Below are positions 7,817 through 16,192 of a DNA stretch of 41,620 nt, in pieces. The notes under the pieces are model-generated. The model did not search any database. It was given only the letters and a program-made list of their open reading frames with translations, and had not been told where the DNA came from. Location: contig DATLHO010000113.1 in assembly GCA_035539855.1 (NCBI GenBank), positions 1 through 41,620 on the forward strand. Reading direction: 5' to 3'. The stretch comes from DATLHO01 sp035539855. GTDB lineage: Bacteria; Bacteroidota; Ignavibacteria; OLB7. A program made the position numbers and the translations under genes. The number at the start of each line of letters is the position of its first letter. Position 1 is the first letter of the stretch.

Positions 7817-8332
7817 CTACGCGAGCTCCTCGAGCATCTGGTCGAGCTGCTCGACGGTGATGTTCTCGTGATAGTCCTCGTTGATCGCGATCATCGGCGC
7901 GCCTCCGCAGGCGCCCATGCACTCGACCTCTTCGAGCGAATACCGTCCGTCGGGCGTGCGATCGTTGTGGCCGATGCCGAGTCGACGCGACACGTGCTCG
8001 TAGATCCGCTCGCCACCACGCAGCATGCAGCTGACGTTGGTGCAGACCTGCACGTGGTGCCGGCCCATCGGCTTCTTGAAGTACATGGTGTAGAACGTCG
8101 CCACACCGAAGACGTGCGAGTAGGGGAGGGCCATGACCTCCGCCACGTGCTGCATCACCGGCACCGACAGCCAGCCCCACTTCTTCTGCGCCATCCAGAG
8201 CACCGGCATGATGGCCGACTTCGGATCGGGGTACAGCCCCTTCAAGCGTGCGACGGTCTCGAGCTCCTCGGGGGTGAACTCGACCGGCCCGTGGACTTCC
8301 GCGGCCGGCACCGTCTTCATTGCATCACTCAT
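7817..8332 (-). CDS. nuoE: NADH-quinone oxidoreductase subunit E (24 kDa, 2Fe-2S)
   Basis: 171 residues from the ATG at 8332, a normal NuoE length; the frame extends upstream to 8488, but the extra residues are unlike the family. The thioredoxin-like [2Fe-2S] ligands are present in the expected spacing: Cys97-x4-Cys102 (VCTNVSC) and Cys138-x3-Cys142 (ECMGAC). In complex I this subunit passes electrons near the NADH/FMN site in the peripheral arm at the inner membrane. It is not followed by nuoF/nuoG as usual: the next minus-strand gene is an unrelated secreted protein. The remaining subunits must be elsewhere, or it serves another NAD-linked complex such as a hydrogenase or formate dehydrogenase. 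Confidence 0.92.
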   Translation of the reverse strand: MSDAMKTVPAAEVHGPVEFTPEELETVARLKGLYPDPKSAIMPVLWMAQKKWGWLSVPVMQHVAEVMALPYSHVFGVATFYTMYFKKPMGRHHVQVCTNVSCMLRGGERIYEHVSRRLGIGHNDRTPDGRYSLEEVECMGACGGAPMIAINEDYHENITVEQLDQMLEELA

Positions 8333-8384
8333 GTGTAGAATCTTGAGGTCGTCGTTTCGATGGGTTCTCGTCGATAAAGGAACG

Positions 8385-8392
8385 CAAAGGTA
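8385..8392 (-). promoter_or_regulatory. candidate -7 box for nuoE
   Basis: Read on the minus strand the bases are TACCTTTG, an exact TAnnTTTG match, 53 nt before the nuoE start codon. A TTG lies 13 bp further up, shorter than the 17-23 bp usual for Bacteroidota promoters, so the -33 element is doubtful. Confidence 0.4.
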
Positions 8393-8443
8393 CGGAGATC
8401 TTCTGCAACGAGGAGTGTCGTTTTCTTGCGTACGCGCGGCGCC

Positions 8444-8471
8444 TTGGGTAACTTCACGGATTGTACCTTTC
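8444..8471 (+). promoter_or_regulatory. candidate promoter for guaB
   Basis: TTG (8444-8446), a 17-bp spacer, then TACCTTTC (8464-8471), which differs from TAnnTTTG only at the last base. The guaB ATG is 15 nt downstream, giving a very short leader. It is divergent from the nuoE promoter candidate. Confidence 0.4.
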
Positions 8472-8486
8472 AGCTCCGTGTATTCC

Positions 8487-9968
8487 ATGTCGCACTACCC
8501 CACACCCCACCAGTCGAAGATCGCCGGCCATGCCCTGACCTATGACGACGTGCTGCTCGTGCCGCGCTACAGCGAGGTGCTCCCGCGACAGGTCGACATC
8601 ACGACGATGTTCACGCGCGGCATCCGCCTGAACATCCCGCTGGTCTCCGCCGCCATGGACACGGTCACCGAGTCGGCGCTGGCGGTCGCGCTGGCGCGCA
8701 ACGGTGGCATCGGGGTCATCCACAAGAACATGTCGATCGAGCGCCAGGCCGAGCACGTTCAGAAGGTCAAGCGCTCCGAAAGCGGGATGATCCGCGACCC
8801 GATCACGCTCTCGCCCGCGGCGACGGTCAACGACGCGCTGACGCTGATGAAGCGCTACTCGATCAGCGGCGTTCCGATCATCGACGGCGACGAGCGACTC
8901 GTCGGCATCGTCACCAACCGCGACCTGCGCTTCCGGCCCGACCGAGGTCTTCCGATCACCGAGGTGATGACCGCTCGCAATCTGATCACCGCGCCCGTGG
9001 GCACGACCCTCGAGAAGGCGGAGGAGATCCTTCAGCAGCACGGCATCGAGAAGCTCCCGGTCGTCGACGATCAGATGCGCCTGCGGGGACTCATCACGTT
9101 CAAGGACATCCGCCAGAAGCTCGAGCATCCGTTCGCCTGCAAGGACGAGCACGGCCGCCTGCGCGCCGCCGCAGCGCTCGGCGTGACGCCCGATACCCTC
9201 GAGCGCGCCGCGGCGCTCGTACGCGCCGGCGTCGACGCCGTCGTCGTCGACACCGCACACGGACACACCCGCGGGGTCATTGAGACCGTCGCGGCGGTGA
9301 AGGCGGCGTATCCGGAGCTGCAGGTGATCGCCGGCAACATCGCGACCGCCGCCGGCGCGCAGGCGCTCATCGATGCCGGCGCCGATGCGGTGAAGGTCGG
9401 CATCGGACCCGGCAGCATCTGCACGACCCGCGTCGTCGCCGGCGTCGGTGTCCCGCAGTTGACCGCGATCATGGATGTCGCCGCCGTCGCCTCGGCCGCG
9501 GGCATTCCCGTGATCGCCGACGGCGGCATCAAGCAGACGGGCGACATCGCCAAGGCCATCGCCGCCGGCGCCGACACCGTCATGATCGGCGGACTCTTCG
9601 CCGGTATGGACGAGGCGCCAGGAGAGAAGATCCTCCTCGACGGCCGCTCCTACAAGGTCTACCGCGGCATGGGATCGCTCAGCGCGATGGCCCAGGGCTC
9701 GGCCGACCGCTACTTCCAGGACGTCGAGGACGACCTCCCCAAGCTCGTGCCCGAAGGCATCGAGGGACGTGTGCCGTCGAAGGGACCGCTCGGCGACTCC
9801 GTCGTCCAGATGGTCGGCGGGCTGCGCTCGGCGATGGGCTATTGCGGCTGCGGCACGATCGACGAGCTCAAGCGCGACGCCCAGTTCGTCACGATGACCG
9901 CCTCGGGCCTGCGCGAATCCCATCCGCACGACATCACGATCACCCGGGAATCCCCGAACTACTTCTGA
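8487..9968 (+). CDS. guaB: IMP dehydrogenase
   Basis: 493 residues, typical GuaB. It oxidises IMP to XMP with NAD+, the committed step to guanine nucleotides. A TIM-barrel is split by two CBS domains (about 100-220; MIRDPITLSPAATVNDAL and VMTARNLITAPVGTTLEKA), which usually bind purine nucleotides and regulate activity. The catalytic loop GPGSICTTRVV carries the nucleophile Cys312, and the flap region (KVYRGMGSLSAM) is intact. Start chosen at the ATG at 8487 because MSHYPTPHQSKIAG precedes the conserved LTYDDVLLVP; a longer frame upstream is not conserved-looking. The stop overlaps the pepP start as TGATG, so the two are translationally coupled. Confidence 0.97.
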   Translation: MSHYPTPHQSKIAGHALTYDDVLLVPRYSEVLPRQVDITTMFTRGIRLNIPLVSAAMDTVTESALAVALARNGGIGVIHKNMSIERQAEHVQKVKRSESGMIRDPITLSPAATVNDALTLMKRYSISGVPIIDGDERLVGIVTNRDLRFRPDRGLPITEVMTARNLITAPVGTTLEKAEEILQQHGIEKLPVVDDQMRLRGLITFKDIRQKLEHPFACKDEHGRLRAAAALGVTPDTLERAAALVRAGVDAVVVDTAHGHTRGVIETVAAVKAAYPELQVIAGNIATAAGAQALIDAGADAVKVGIGPGSICTTRVVAGVGVPQLTAIMDVAAVASAAGIPVIADGGIKQTGDIAKAIAAGADTVMIGGLFAGMDEAPGEKILLDGRSYKVYRGMGSLSAMAQGSADRYFQDVEDDLPKLVPEGIEGRVPSKGPLGDSVVQMVGGLRSAMGYCGCGTIDELKRDAQFVTMTASGLRESHPHDITITRESPNYF

Positions 9969-11113
9969 TGGCCAGAACCAACGGCTCGACCACCGCGACC
10001 GCGAGGAAGTCTCCCGCGGGCGCCAACGGCCGCGCGACGGCCGCGCCCTCGCGCATCGAACAACTGCGCGCGCAGCTCGCCGAGCGCGGACTCGACGGCA
10101 TTCTCGTGACGCACCTTCCGCACGTGCGCTACCTCAGCGGCTTCTCCGGCAGCGCCGGACTGCTGCTGGTCACGCGCCGCGATGCGGCGTTCATCACCGA
10201 CTTCCGCTACCAGGAGCAGATCGCCGAGGAGCTCTCGGCTGACGTGCGCGGCTTCATCGATCGCGCGCCGTTCGAGCTCATGAAGCGCGAGGGCCTGGTG
10301 GGCGAGGGAATGGCCATCGGTTTCCAGGAGGGATACACCTCGGTCGCGTCGCTCGACTCGCTGAAGAAGCGCCTGCGTCGCGTGCGCTTCGAGAAGACCG
10401 GCGATCTGCTGCAGAGCCTGGTCATGATCAAGTCCGACAAGGAGATCGCGAGCATCCGCAAGGCCGCCGGCATCGCGGCCCGCGTCTATGCCGAGATCCT
10501 CGAGATCGTCGAGCCGGGCATGCGCGAGAGCGATGTCGCCGCGGAGATCAGCTATCGCGGCCGCTGTCACGGCGCCGAGGCCGACGCCTTCGAGATCATC
10601 GTCGCCAGCGGCCCGCGCGGCGCGCTGCCGCATGGTCGCGCGAGCACCAGGAAGATCCGTCGCGGAGAGCTCGTGACGCTCGACTTCGGCTACCGCTACG
10701 ACGGACTGCACTCGGACATGACCCGCACGTTCGCCGTCGGCGAGCCGTCGGCCGAGGCGCGCGCGATCTACGAGATCGTGCTGCGGGCCGAGTCGATGGG
10801 CGTCAAGGCGGCGCGAGCGGGCATGAGCGCCAAGGCGCTCGACGACGTCTGCCGCGACGAGATCATTGCCGCCGGCTACGGCGAGCAGTTCGGTCACTCG
10901 ACCGGCCACGGCCTCGGCATCGAGGTCCACGAGACGCCGTTCATCTCCGCCCGCGGCGAGGCGCAGATCCTCGCGCCGAACATGGTCGTCACGATCGAGC
11001 CGGGAATCTATCTGCCGGGACGGTGCGGCGTGCGCATCGAGGACGACGTCGTCATCGGAGAGGGGCGCTCGAAGTCACTGACGACGGCGCCGAAGGAGCT
11101 CATCATTGTCTAG
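9968..11113 (+). CDS. pepP: Xaa-Pro aminopeptidase (M24 family)
   Basis: 381 residues. N-terminal creatinase-like domain (about 30-160, RYLSGFSGSAGLLLV) and C-terminal pita-bread domain (about 165-381). The five metal ligands are readable: Asp in LDFGYRYDG, Asp in HSDMTRTF, His in FGHSTGHGLG, Glu in TIEPGIY and Glu in VRIEDDV. The enzyme removes N-terminal residues preceding proline, in the cytoplasm. An Ala/Thr/Gly-rich N-terminal 28 residues precede the conserved part. The ATG at 9968 shares an A with the guaB stop. A glycosyltransferase follows after 15 nt. The exact M24 subclass (PepP or PepQ-like) is less certain than the family. Confidence 0.93.
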   Translation: MARTNGSTTATARKSPAGANGRATAAPSRIEQLRAQLAERGLDGILVTHLPHVRYLSGFSGSAGLLLVTRRDAAFITDFRYQEQIAEELSADVRGFIDRAPFELMKREGLVGEGMAIGFQEGYTSVASLDSLKKRLRRVRFEKTGDLLQSLVMIKSDKEIASIRKAAGIAARVYAEILEIVEPGMRESDVAAEISYRGRCHGAEADAFEIIVASGPRGALPHGRASTRKIRRGELVTLDFGYRYDGLHSDMTRTFAVGEPSAEARAIYEIVLRAESMGVKAARAGMSAKALDDVCRDEIIAAGYGEQFGHSTGHGLGIEVHETPFISARGEAQILAPNMVVTIEPGIYLPGRCGVRIEDDVVIGEGRSKSLTTAPKELIIV

Positions 11114-11128
11114 CCACTCCCGCGTCCG

Positions 11129-12463
11129 GTGAACAGCGACGACGTCCCGTATATCGAGCCGAAGCTCCGCGCTTTCGCATCCCCCATGCGCCGCCGCCGG
11201 CGCCTGCTGGTGATCGCGTACTACTTTCCGCCGATGGGACTCAGCGGCGTGCAGCGGATCTCGAAGATCGTCAAGTACCTGCCCGAGCACGGCTGGGACG
11301 TCACCGTGCTCACCGTCGGCGACGTCGGCTATTTCGCCCACGACTACTCGCTGCTCGAGGAGGTCCACGGCGCCGGCGTGAGCATCGAGCGCACGAAGAC
11401 GCTCGACCCGCTCCGGCTGTTCCGGCGCAAGGGTACGATCAAGATGCCGAGCGACGGGAGCCGCCGGTTTCTCAGCGGCATCACCCAGACCTTCCTGCAG
11501 CCCGACAACAAGATCGGATGGAAGCGCTACGCGATCCGGCGCGCGAAGGAGCTCGCCGCGGTCGAGCCGTTCGACGCGATCCTGGCGACCGCGCCGCCGT
11601 TCACCGATTTCCTCGTCGGCCACGAGCTGCGACAGTCGCTGGGCATTCCACTGATCGTCGATTACCGCGATCCGTGGGTCGACAACCGGAACTACTTCTA
11701 CGCGACCCCGCTGCACCGGCGCTATGCCACGCGCCTCGAGCAGCGCATCCTGCGCAGCGCCGACAGCATCGTCGTGGTCAATCGCAAGATCAAGGAGAAG
11801 CTGATCGCCCGCTATCAGTTCCTGACGCACACGAGCGTCGAGATCATCCCGAACGGATACGATCCCGAGGACATCGAGGAGGCAGCCCGGATCCCGATCG
11901 AGCGCCCGGCGAAGATGCGTCTGACCTACAGCGGACACTTCGACGCGAAGCGCTCGCCGGAGTACCTCTTTCAGGCGCTCGCCAACGTCTTCGCCGCGGG
12001 CCCCGCGATGCGCGACGAGGTCGAGGCCTGCTTCGTCGGTCACTTCCATGACTCGTTCATGAAGATGGCGACGAAGCTCGGCGTCAGCTCGGCCGTTCGC
12101 ACGACCGGATACCTCGATCATCGCGAGTCGGTTCGCCAGCTGCTCGCCAGCGACGTGCTCTGGCTGACGATCTTCGATCCGACGATCACGCCGGGGAAGA
12201 TCTACGAGTACATGGGCACCGGCCGTCCGATCCTGGCGCTGGCACCGGAGGGCGCCGTTCGCAATGCGCTGCGAGGGTACGGGGCCTCGGTGGCGGTCGA
12301 GCCGACCGATGTCGAAGCGATCACGCGCGCGATCACCGCGCTGCACCAGCAGTGGCGCGCCCGCACGCTACCGGTCGGAGACACCGCGCGCGCATCGGAG
12401 TTCGACCAGCGCCGGCTCACCGAGCAGCTCGCGCGCATCCTCGCGTACACGCTCCGCATCTAG
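11129..12463 (+). CDS. glycosyltransferase, GT4-like
   Basis: 444 residues from a GTG at 11129; an internal ATG at 11186 (MRRRRRLLVIAYYFPPMG) is an equally good start. The N-terminal Rossmann half opens with YYFPPMGLSGVQRISK, common in GT-B enzymes that build surface polysaccharides. The middle has DYRDPWVDNRNYFY and ADSIVVVNRKIKEKL, and the C-terminal donor domain has YEYMGTGRPILALAPEG. It would transfer a sugar from an activated nucleotide donor at the cytoplasmic face of the membrane; donor and acceptor are unknown. It sits between pepP (15 nt) and purD (18 nt), a functionally mixed but compact operon. Confidence 0.88.
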   Translation: MNSDDVPYIEPKLRAFASPMRRRRRLLVIAYYFPPMGLSGVQRISKIVKYLPEHGWDVTVLTVGDVGYFAHDYSLLEEVHGAGVSIERTKTLDPLRLFRRKGTIKMPSDGSRRFLSGITQTFLQPDNKIGWKRYAIRRAKELAAVEPFDAILATAPPFTDFLVGHELRQSLGIPLIVDYRDPWVDNRNYFYATPLHRRYATRLEQRILRSADSIVVVNRKIKEKLIARYQFLTHTSVEIIPNGYDPEDIEEAARIPIERPAKMRLTYSGHFDAKRSPEYLFQALANVFAAGPAMRDEVEACFVGHFHDSFMKMATKLGVSSAVRTTGYLDHRESVRQLLASDVLWLTIFDPTITPGKIYEYMGTGRPILALAPEGAVRNALRGYGASVAVEPTDVEAITRAITALHQQWRARTLPVGDTARASEFDQRRLTEQLARILAYTLRI

Positions 12464-12481
12464 CACACGCCGCCCGCAGCC

Positions 12482-13822
12482 ATGACCATGAACAACTCCA
12501 CCAGCACCAACGCCAGCGACGACCGACGCCTCAGCGTCCTGGTTCTCGGCACCGGCGCGCGCGAGCACGCGCTCGTCTGGAAGCTCGCGCGCTCGCCGCT
12601 CGTCGGCCGGCTCGTCGCCGCGCCGGGCAACCCCGGCATCGCCCGGCTCGCCGAGCTGCGACCGGTCGGGATCGAAGACCCGTCGGCAGTCGTCGCGCTC
12701 GCGCGCGAATGCGAGGCCGATCTCGTCGTCGTCGGACCCGAGGCGCCGCTGGCCGCCGGCATCGCCGACGCACTCTCGGAGGCAGGCATCGCGGTCTTCG
12801 GTCCGTCGCGACGGGCCGCGCGCCTCGAGTGGGACAAGGCCTACGCGAAGGACTTCATGCTTCGCCACGGCATCCCGGCCGCGGCATCGCGGACGTTCGA
12901 TGCCGCTGATGGCGACGCGGCTCGCCGGTATGTCGGCGAGCACGCACTGCCGGTCGTGATCAAGGCCAGCGGGCTCGCCGCGGGTAAGGGCGTCGTCGTC
13001 GCGACCACGCGCGAGGAGGCGCTCGACGCGCTCGACGGCATGCTCGGTGGCACCGCGTTCGGTGCCGCCGGCACGACCGTTGTCGTCGAAGAGTTCATGA
13101 GCGGTGAGGAGGCGTCGGTCTTCGCGATCTCCGATGGGACCGACTACATCCTGCTGGCACCCTCGCAGGATCACAAGCGCGTTGGCGACGGCGACACCGG
13201 ACCGAACACCGGCGGCATGGGCGCCTACGCTCCGGCCCCGATCGTCACCGACGAGCTCCTCGCCCGCGTGCGCGCCGAGGTGATCGAGCCCGCGCTCGCC
13301 GGCATGCGGGCCGAGGGCGCGCCGTTCGTCGGCTGTCTCTTTTCGGGATTGATGATCGATGGCGAGTCGTTGCGCGTCGTCGAATTCAACTGCCGCTTCG
13401 GCGACCCGGAGACCGAGGTGGTGCTGCCGCTGTACCGCGGCGACCTTGCGCGTCTGCTGCTTGCGGCGGCCTCCGGCTCGATCGCGTCGATCGACGATGC
13501 GCGCTCTGTCGGCGCCGCAGCGTGCGTCGTGATGGCCTCCGACGGCTACCCGGGCTCCTACGCCACAGGGCGACGCATCGACGGACTCGACGAGGCGGGC
13601 GCCCTCGATGACGTCGTCGTCTTTCATGCCGGCACGCGCGCCTCCGACGGCGACATCGTTACCGGCGGCGGACGCGTGCTCGCGGTGACGGCCTTCGACG
13701 AGCGCAACGACGCCGGTCTGGACGAGGTCGTGCGCCGCGCCTACGAGGCCGTCGAGCGCATCTCGTTCGACGGAGCGCACTACCGGCGCGACATCGCCTC
13801 GAGGGCGCTCGAGCGCACGTGA
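12482..13822 (+). CDS. purD: phosphoribosylamine-glycine ligase (GARS)
   Basis: 446 residues; catalyses ATP-dependent ligation of glycine to phosphoribosylamine, the second step of purine synthesis. The N-domain starts with LSVLVLGTGAREHALVWKL after a 15-residue Asn/Ser/Thr-rich lead; the ATP-grasp region includes HALPVVIKASGLAAGKGVVV, the QDHKRVGDGDTGPNTGGMG loop and NCRFGDPETEVVLP with metal ligands. The C-terminal domain ends in SFDGAHYRRDIASRAL. Start chosen at the first ATG at 12482; a second ATG lies two codons later. Its presence with guaB suggests an operon weighted to purine supply. Confidence 0.96.
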   Translation: MTMNNSTSTNASDDRRLSVLVLGTGAREHALVWKLARSPLVGRLVAAPGNPGIARLAELRPVGIEDPSAVVALARECEADLVVVGPEAPLAAGIADALSEAGIAVFGPSRRAARLEWDKAYAKDFMLRHGIPAAASRTFDAADGDAARRYVGEHALPVVIKASGLAAGKGVVVATTREEALDALDGMLGGTAFGAAGTTVVVEEFMSGEEASVFAISDGTDYILLAPSQDHKRVGDGDTGPNTGGMGAYAPAPIVTDELLARVRAEVIEPALAGMRAEGAPFVGCLFSGLMIDGESLRVVEFNCRFGDPETEVVLPLYRGDLARLLLAAASGSIASIDDARSVGAAACVVMASDGYPGSYATGRRIDGLDEAGALDDVVVFHAGTRASDGDIVTGGGRVLAVTAFDERNDAGLDEVVRRAYEAVERISFDGAHYRRDIASRALERT

Positions 13823-13841
13823 TAGCGCACCGCGTCGTCCA

Positions 13842-14810
13842 GTGAACGACTCACACACAAATCCCAGCACGAGCCAGATGCGAATCCTCGTTACCGGTGG
13901 CGCCGGCTTCATCGGGTCGAACATCGTCGACGCATATCTCGCGGCCGGCCACGACGTCGCGATCATCGACAACCTTTCGACCGGACGCGAGCGCAACATC
14001 AATCCCCGCGCGCGGATGCACCGCATCGACATGCGCGACCGCGATGCGGTCTACGGCGTGCTGGCCGAGGGACGCTTCGATCTGATCAACCACCAGGCGG
14101 CGCAGCTCGACGTGCGCGCCTCCGTGCGCGATCCGCAGTTCGACGCCGCGCAGAACGTGCTCGGCTCGCTCAACGTGATCCAGGGCGGCATCGAGCACGG
14201 CGTGCGACGGTTCGTCTTCGCGTCGACCGGCGGCGCGGTCTACGGCGAGCAGGAGGTGTTCCCCGCCGACGAGACCCATCCGACCAACCCGATCTCTCCG
14301 TATGGCGTCACGAAGCTCACCGTCGAGAAGTACCTCAACTGCTTCCGCCACGTCCACGGGATCGAGTACGTCGTCTTTCGCTACACGAACGTGTACGGAC
14401 CCCGCCAGAACCCGCACGGCGAGTCGGGGGTCATCGCGATCTTCTGCGACATGATGCTGCGCGGACTGCAGCCGACGATCAATGGCTCCGGCGAGCAGAC
14501 GCGCGACTACGTCTACGTCGGCGACGTCGTCGACGCACACATGCGCGCGCTGGGCCATCTCGAGAGCGGAGGGACGAACACGTTCAACCTCTGCACGAAC
14601 ACCGAGACCACCGTCAACGAGCTCTTCGACGCGCTGAACCACGAGTTCGACGGACGCTTCGAGCGCACGCACGGTCCGGCCATGCCGGGCGAGCAGATGC
14701 GCTCGGTCTGCAGCTTCGAGCACGCCGAACGCACGCTGGGCTGGCGGCCGTCGGTCGACCTGCGTGAGGGACTCGCCCGCACGGTCGCTCATCACCGGAG
14801 CGAAGACTAA
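13842..14810 (+). CDS. NAD-dependent sugar epimerase (UDP-glucose 4-epimerase-like)
   Basis: 322 residues from GTG 13842, or 310 from ATG 13878, where the NAD-binding motif begins at once (MRILVTGGAGFIGSN). It is an extended short-chain dehydrogenase: GxxGxxG, DNLSTG, and the catalytic pair in SPYGVTKL (Tyr-x3-Lys). The segments RYTNVYGPRQNPHGESG and GSGEQTRDYVYVGDVV are typical of GalE-type and Wbp-type UDP-hexose epimerases. The substrate is probably UDP-glucose/galactose or an N-acetyl form; the sequence does not decide. It is last in the guaB operon, 19 nt after purD, and ends before a strong terminator. RmlB was considered and is less likely. Confidence 0.9.
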   Translation: MNDSHTNPSTSQMRILVTGGAGFIGSNIVDAYLAAGHDVAIIDNLSTGRERNINPRARMHRIDMRDRDAVYGVLAEGRFDLINHQAAQLDVRASVRDPQFDAAQNVLGSLNVIQGGIEHGVRRFVFASTGGAVYGEQEVFPADETHPTNPISPYGVTKLTVEKYLNCFRHVHGIEYVVFRYTNVYGPRQNPHGESGVIAIFCDMMLRGLQPTINGSGEQTRDYVYVGDVVDAHMRALGHLESGGTNTFNLCTNTETTVNELFDALNHEFDGRFERTHGPAMPGEQMRSVCSFEHAERTLGWRPSVDLREGLARTVAHHRSED

Positions 14811-14841
14811 GCGTAGAGCGACGCAATGGCATGAACGCAGA

Positions 14842-14869
14842 AAACCCGGAGGCGGTCGCCTCCGGGTTT
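14842..14869. terminator. strong terminator after the guaB operon
   Basis: A 12-bp perfect stem AAACCCGGAGGC (14842-14853) with GCCTCCGGGTTT (14858-14869), loop GGTC, followed by GTTGCTTTCT. It separates convergent genes and can work in both directions. Confidence 0.88.
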
Positions 14870-14900
14870 GTTGCTTTCTCGTGGGTCGCGTCGATGGCCG

Positions 14901-15494
14901 CTAGCGGCCGTCGTGCCCGGGCCCGGTGCCCTGGCCGTAGCGGCCGTGCTCGAACTCGGCGGGGTTGCGTCCATAGCGCCATGACTCGAGCGCGAAGACG
15001 GTGCCGGGCGGCGGCACGAAGCTGTCGAAGATCGCCGGGAGCACTGCGGCATACTGCTGCTGTCCCTTCTCGGTGAGCATCACCTCGATGTGCACGGCGG
15101 TCTCGTGCATCACGTAGATGCGCCGGTGAATGATCCCGTTGCGACCGGCCGAATCGTACTGGTAGTAGTGAAGGCTGTCGAGCGTCCTGTAGTCCTTCGG
15201 CACCATCCTCGGCTCCGTGAAATACGTCACGGTGACCGAGCCGGCGCCGCCGGGCAGGATGAAGTTCGTCTTCTCGGTCCGGCCCTCCTTGTTGGCGAGC
15301 GAGCCGATCTTGTTGTACTTCGCGGTGGCCGGCAGCAGGACCGAATAGCCGTACTCGCTGGTCCACTTCTGGTTCACGGTGCTGTCGGTCGCGCGCGCTG
15401 CGGGCTGGGCGAGCGCGGGGATCGCGAGGAGGAAGGCTCCGGCGGCGAGGAGCATTCCCCGGAGGCTCGGCGTGAGACGGTGACGACGCAGCAT
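14901..15494 (-). CDS. secreted hypothetical protein
   Basis: 197 residues with a clear Sec signal peptide (about 1-30: basic MLRRHRLTPSLRG, then an Ala/Leu core ending AIPALAQ). The mature part has alternating beta-type segments (YGYSVLLPATAKYNKIG, SVTVTYFTEPRMVP) and a Gly/Arg/His-rich tail (EFEHGRYGQGTGPGHDGR). I recognise no family; the layout resembles small periplasmic proteins that recognise a substrate as a beta-sheet, but this is impression only. It stands alone between two divergent neighbours, with a terminator at its 3' side. An upstream in-frame extension to 15630 is rejected because it would bury the signal peptide. Confidence 0.75.
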   Translation of the reverse strand: MLRRHRLTPSLRGMLLAAGAFLLAIPALAQPAARATDSTVNQKWTSEYGYSVLLPATAKYNKIGSLANKEGRTEKTNFILPGGAGSVTVTYFTEPRMVPKDYRTLDSLHYYQYDSAGRNGIIHRRIYVMHETAVHIEVMLTEKGQQQYAAVLPAIFDSFVPPPGTVFALESWRYGRNPAEFEHGRYGQGTGPGHDGR

Positions 15495-15628
15495 GGGATT
15501 CGGGGATATGTTCAGGGATTGATTGCCTGGATCGGACCGACGGATGGGGGAGCGGTTTACCGCCGGCCCAAGAAAGAACGAACGGGGTCTCTCGAGATTG
15601 CCGTCGCTGTCGTAGCTTCGCGGCCATC

Positions 15629-16189
15629 ATGACCCGCTTTCGCAGGATCCTCGCGCTCTCGCTCGGCGCCGCGTCGCTCGTCGGCGCCGGGGCGTTTCTC
15701 GCGCTGACGAAGACCGGCCGCGGCTTCCGCTGGGCGCTCGACCGGCTGTATCTGGAAGACTACCCCGACATCACGACGGTCACGCCCGACGCGCTGGCCG
15801 CGGAGCTCGGCGGACGTCGTCCGCCGCTTCTGCTCGACACGCGCACGCCCGAGGAGTTCTCGATCAGCCATCTGGCGAACGCGCAGCTGGTGAGCCCGAC
15901 GAGCTTCGACCGCGACGACGTCGACGATCTCGAGCGCGACCGGCCGATCGTCGTCTACTGCGCCGTCGGCCAGCGCAGCGCCCGGGTCGCGCGAACACTC
16001 AAGGAGCTCGGCTTCACGAGCGTTCGCTGTCTGTACGGAGGGATCATCCTGTGGTACAACGAGGGCTACCCCGTGTACCGCGACATGCGCCCGGTCGCGC
16101 GGATCCATCCGTACAACGCGGTCTGGGGACAGTTCATCACCCGGCGCGGTAAGACGACCGACGTCGCCGACGATCAGGCCGACGAGTAG
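15629..16189 (+). CDS. membrane-anchored rhodanese-domain protein
   Basis: 186 residues. An N-terminal hydrophobic segment (about 8-27, LALSLGAASLVGAGAFLAL) looks like an uncleaved anchor or signal. A single rhodanese domain follows (about 50-150): LLDTRTPEEFSISHLANA, then the active-site loop CAVGQR with the catalytic Cys, and LYGGIILWYNEGYPV. Such proteins transfer sulfane sulfur or bind thiol/persulfide groups; the partner is unknown. Its stop is 3 nt from the stop of the converging metal transporter gene, with no room for a separate terminator. Confidence 0.88.
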   Translation: MTRFRRILALSLGAASLVGAGAFLALTKTGRGFRWALDRLYLEDYPDITTVTPDALAAELGGRRPPLLLDTRTPEEFSISHLANAQLVSPTSFDRDDVDDLERDRPIVVYCAVGQRSARVARTLKELGFTSVRCLYGGIILWYNEGYPVYRDMRPVARIHPYNAVWGQFITRRGKTTDVADDQADE

Positions 16190-16192
16190 GGC

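Noticed and set aside
11023..12051. Plus-strand 342-codon frame overlapping the glycosyltransferase
   Set aside because: Arg/Pro/Ala-rich frame-shadow of the glycosyltransferase, without conserved motifs.
13842..14810. Epimerase as the missing RmlB
   Set aside because: The dehydratase-specific Asp-Glu pair beside the active site is not seen; the motif pattern is GalE-like, and it is far from the rml genes.
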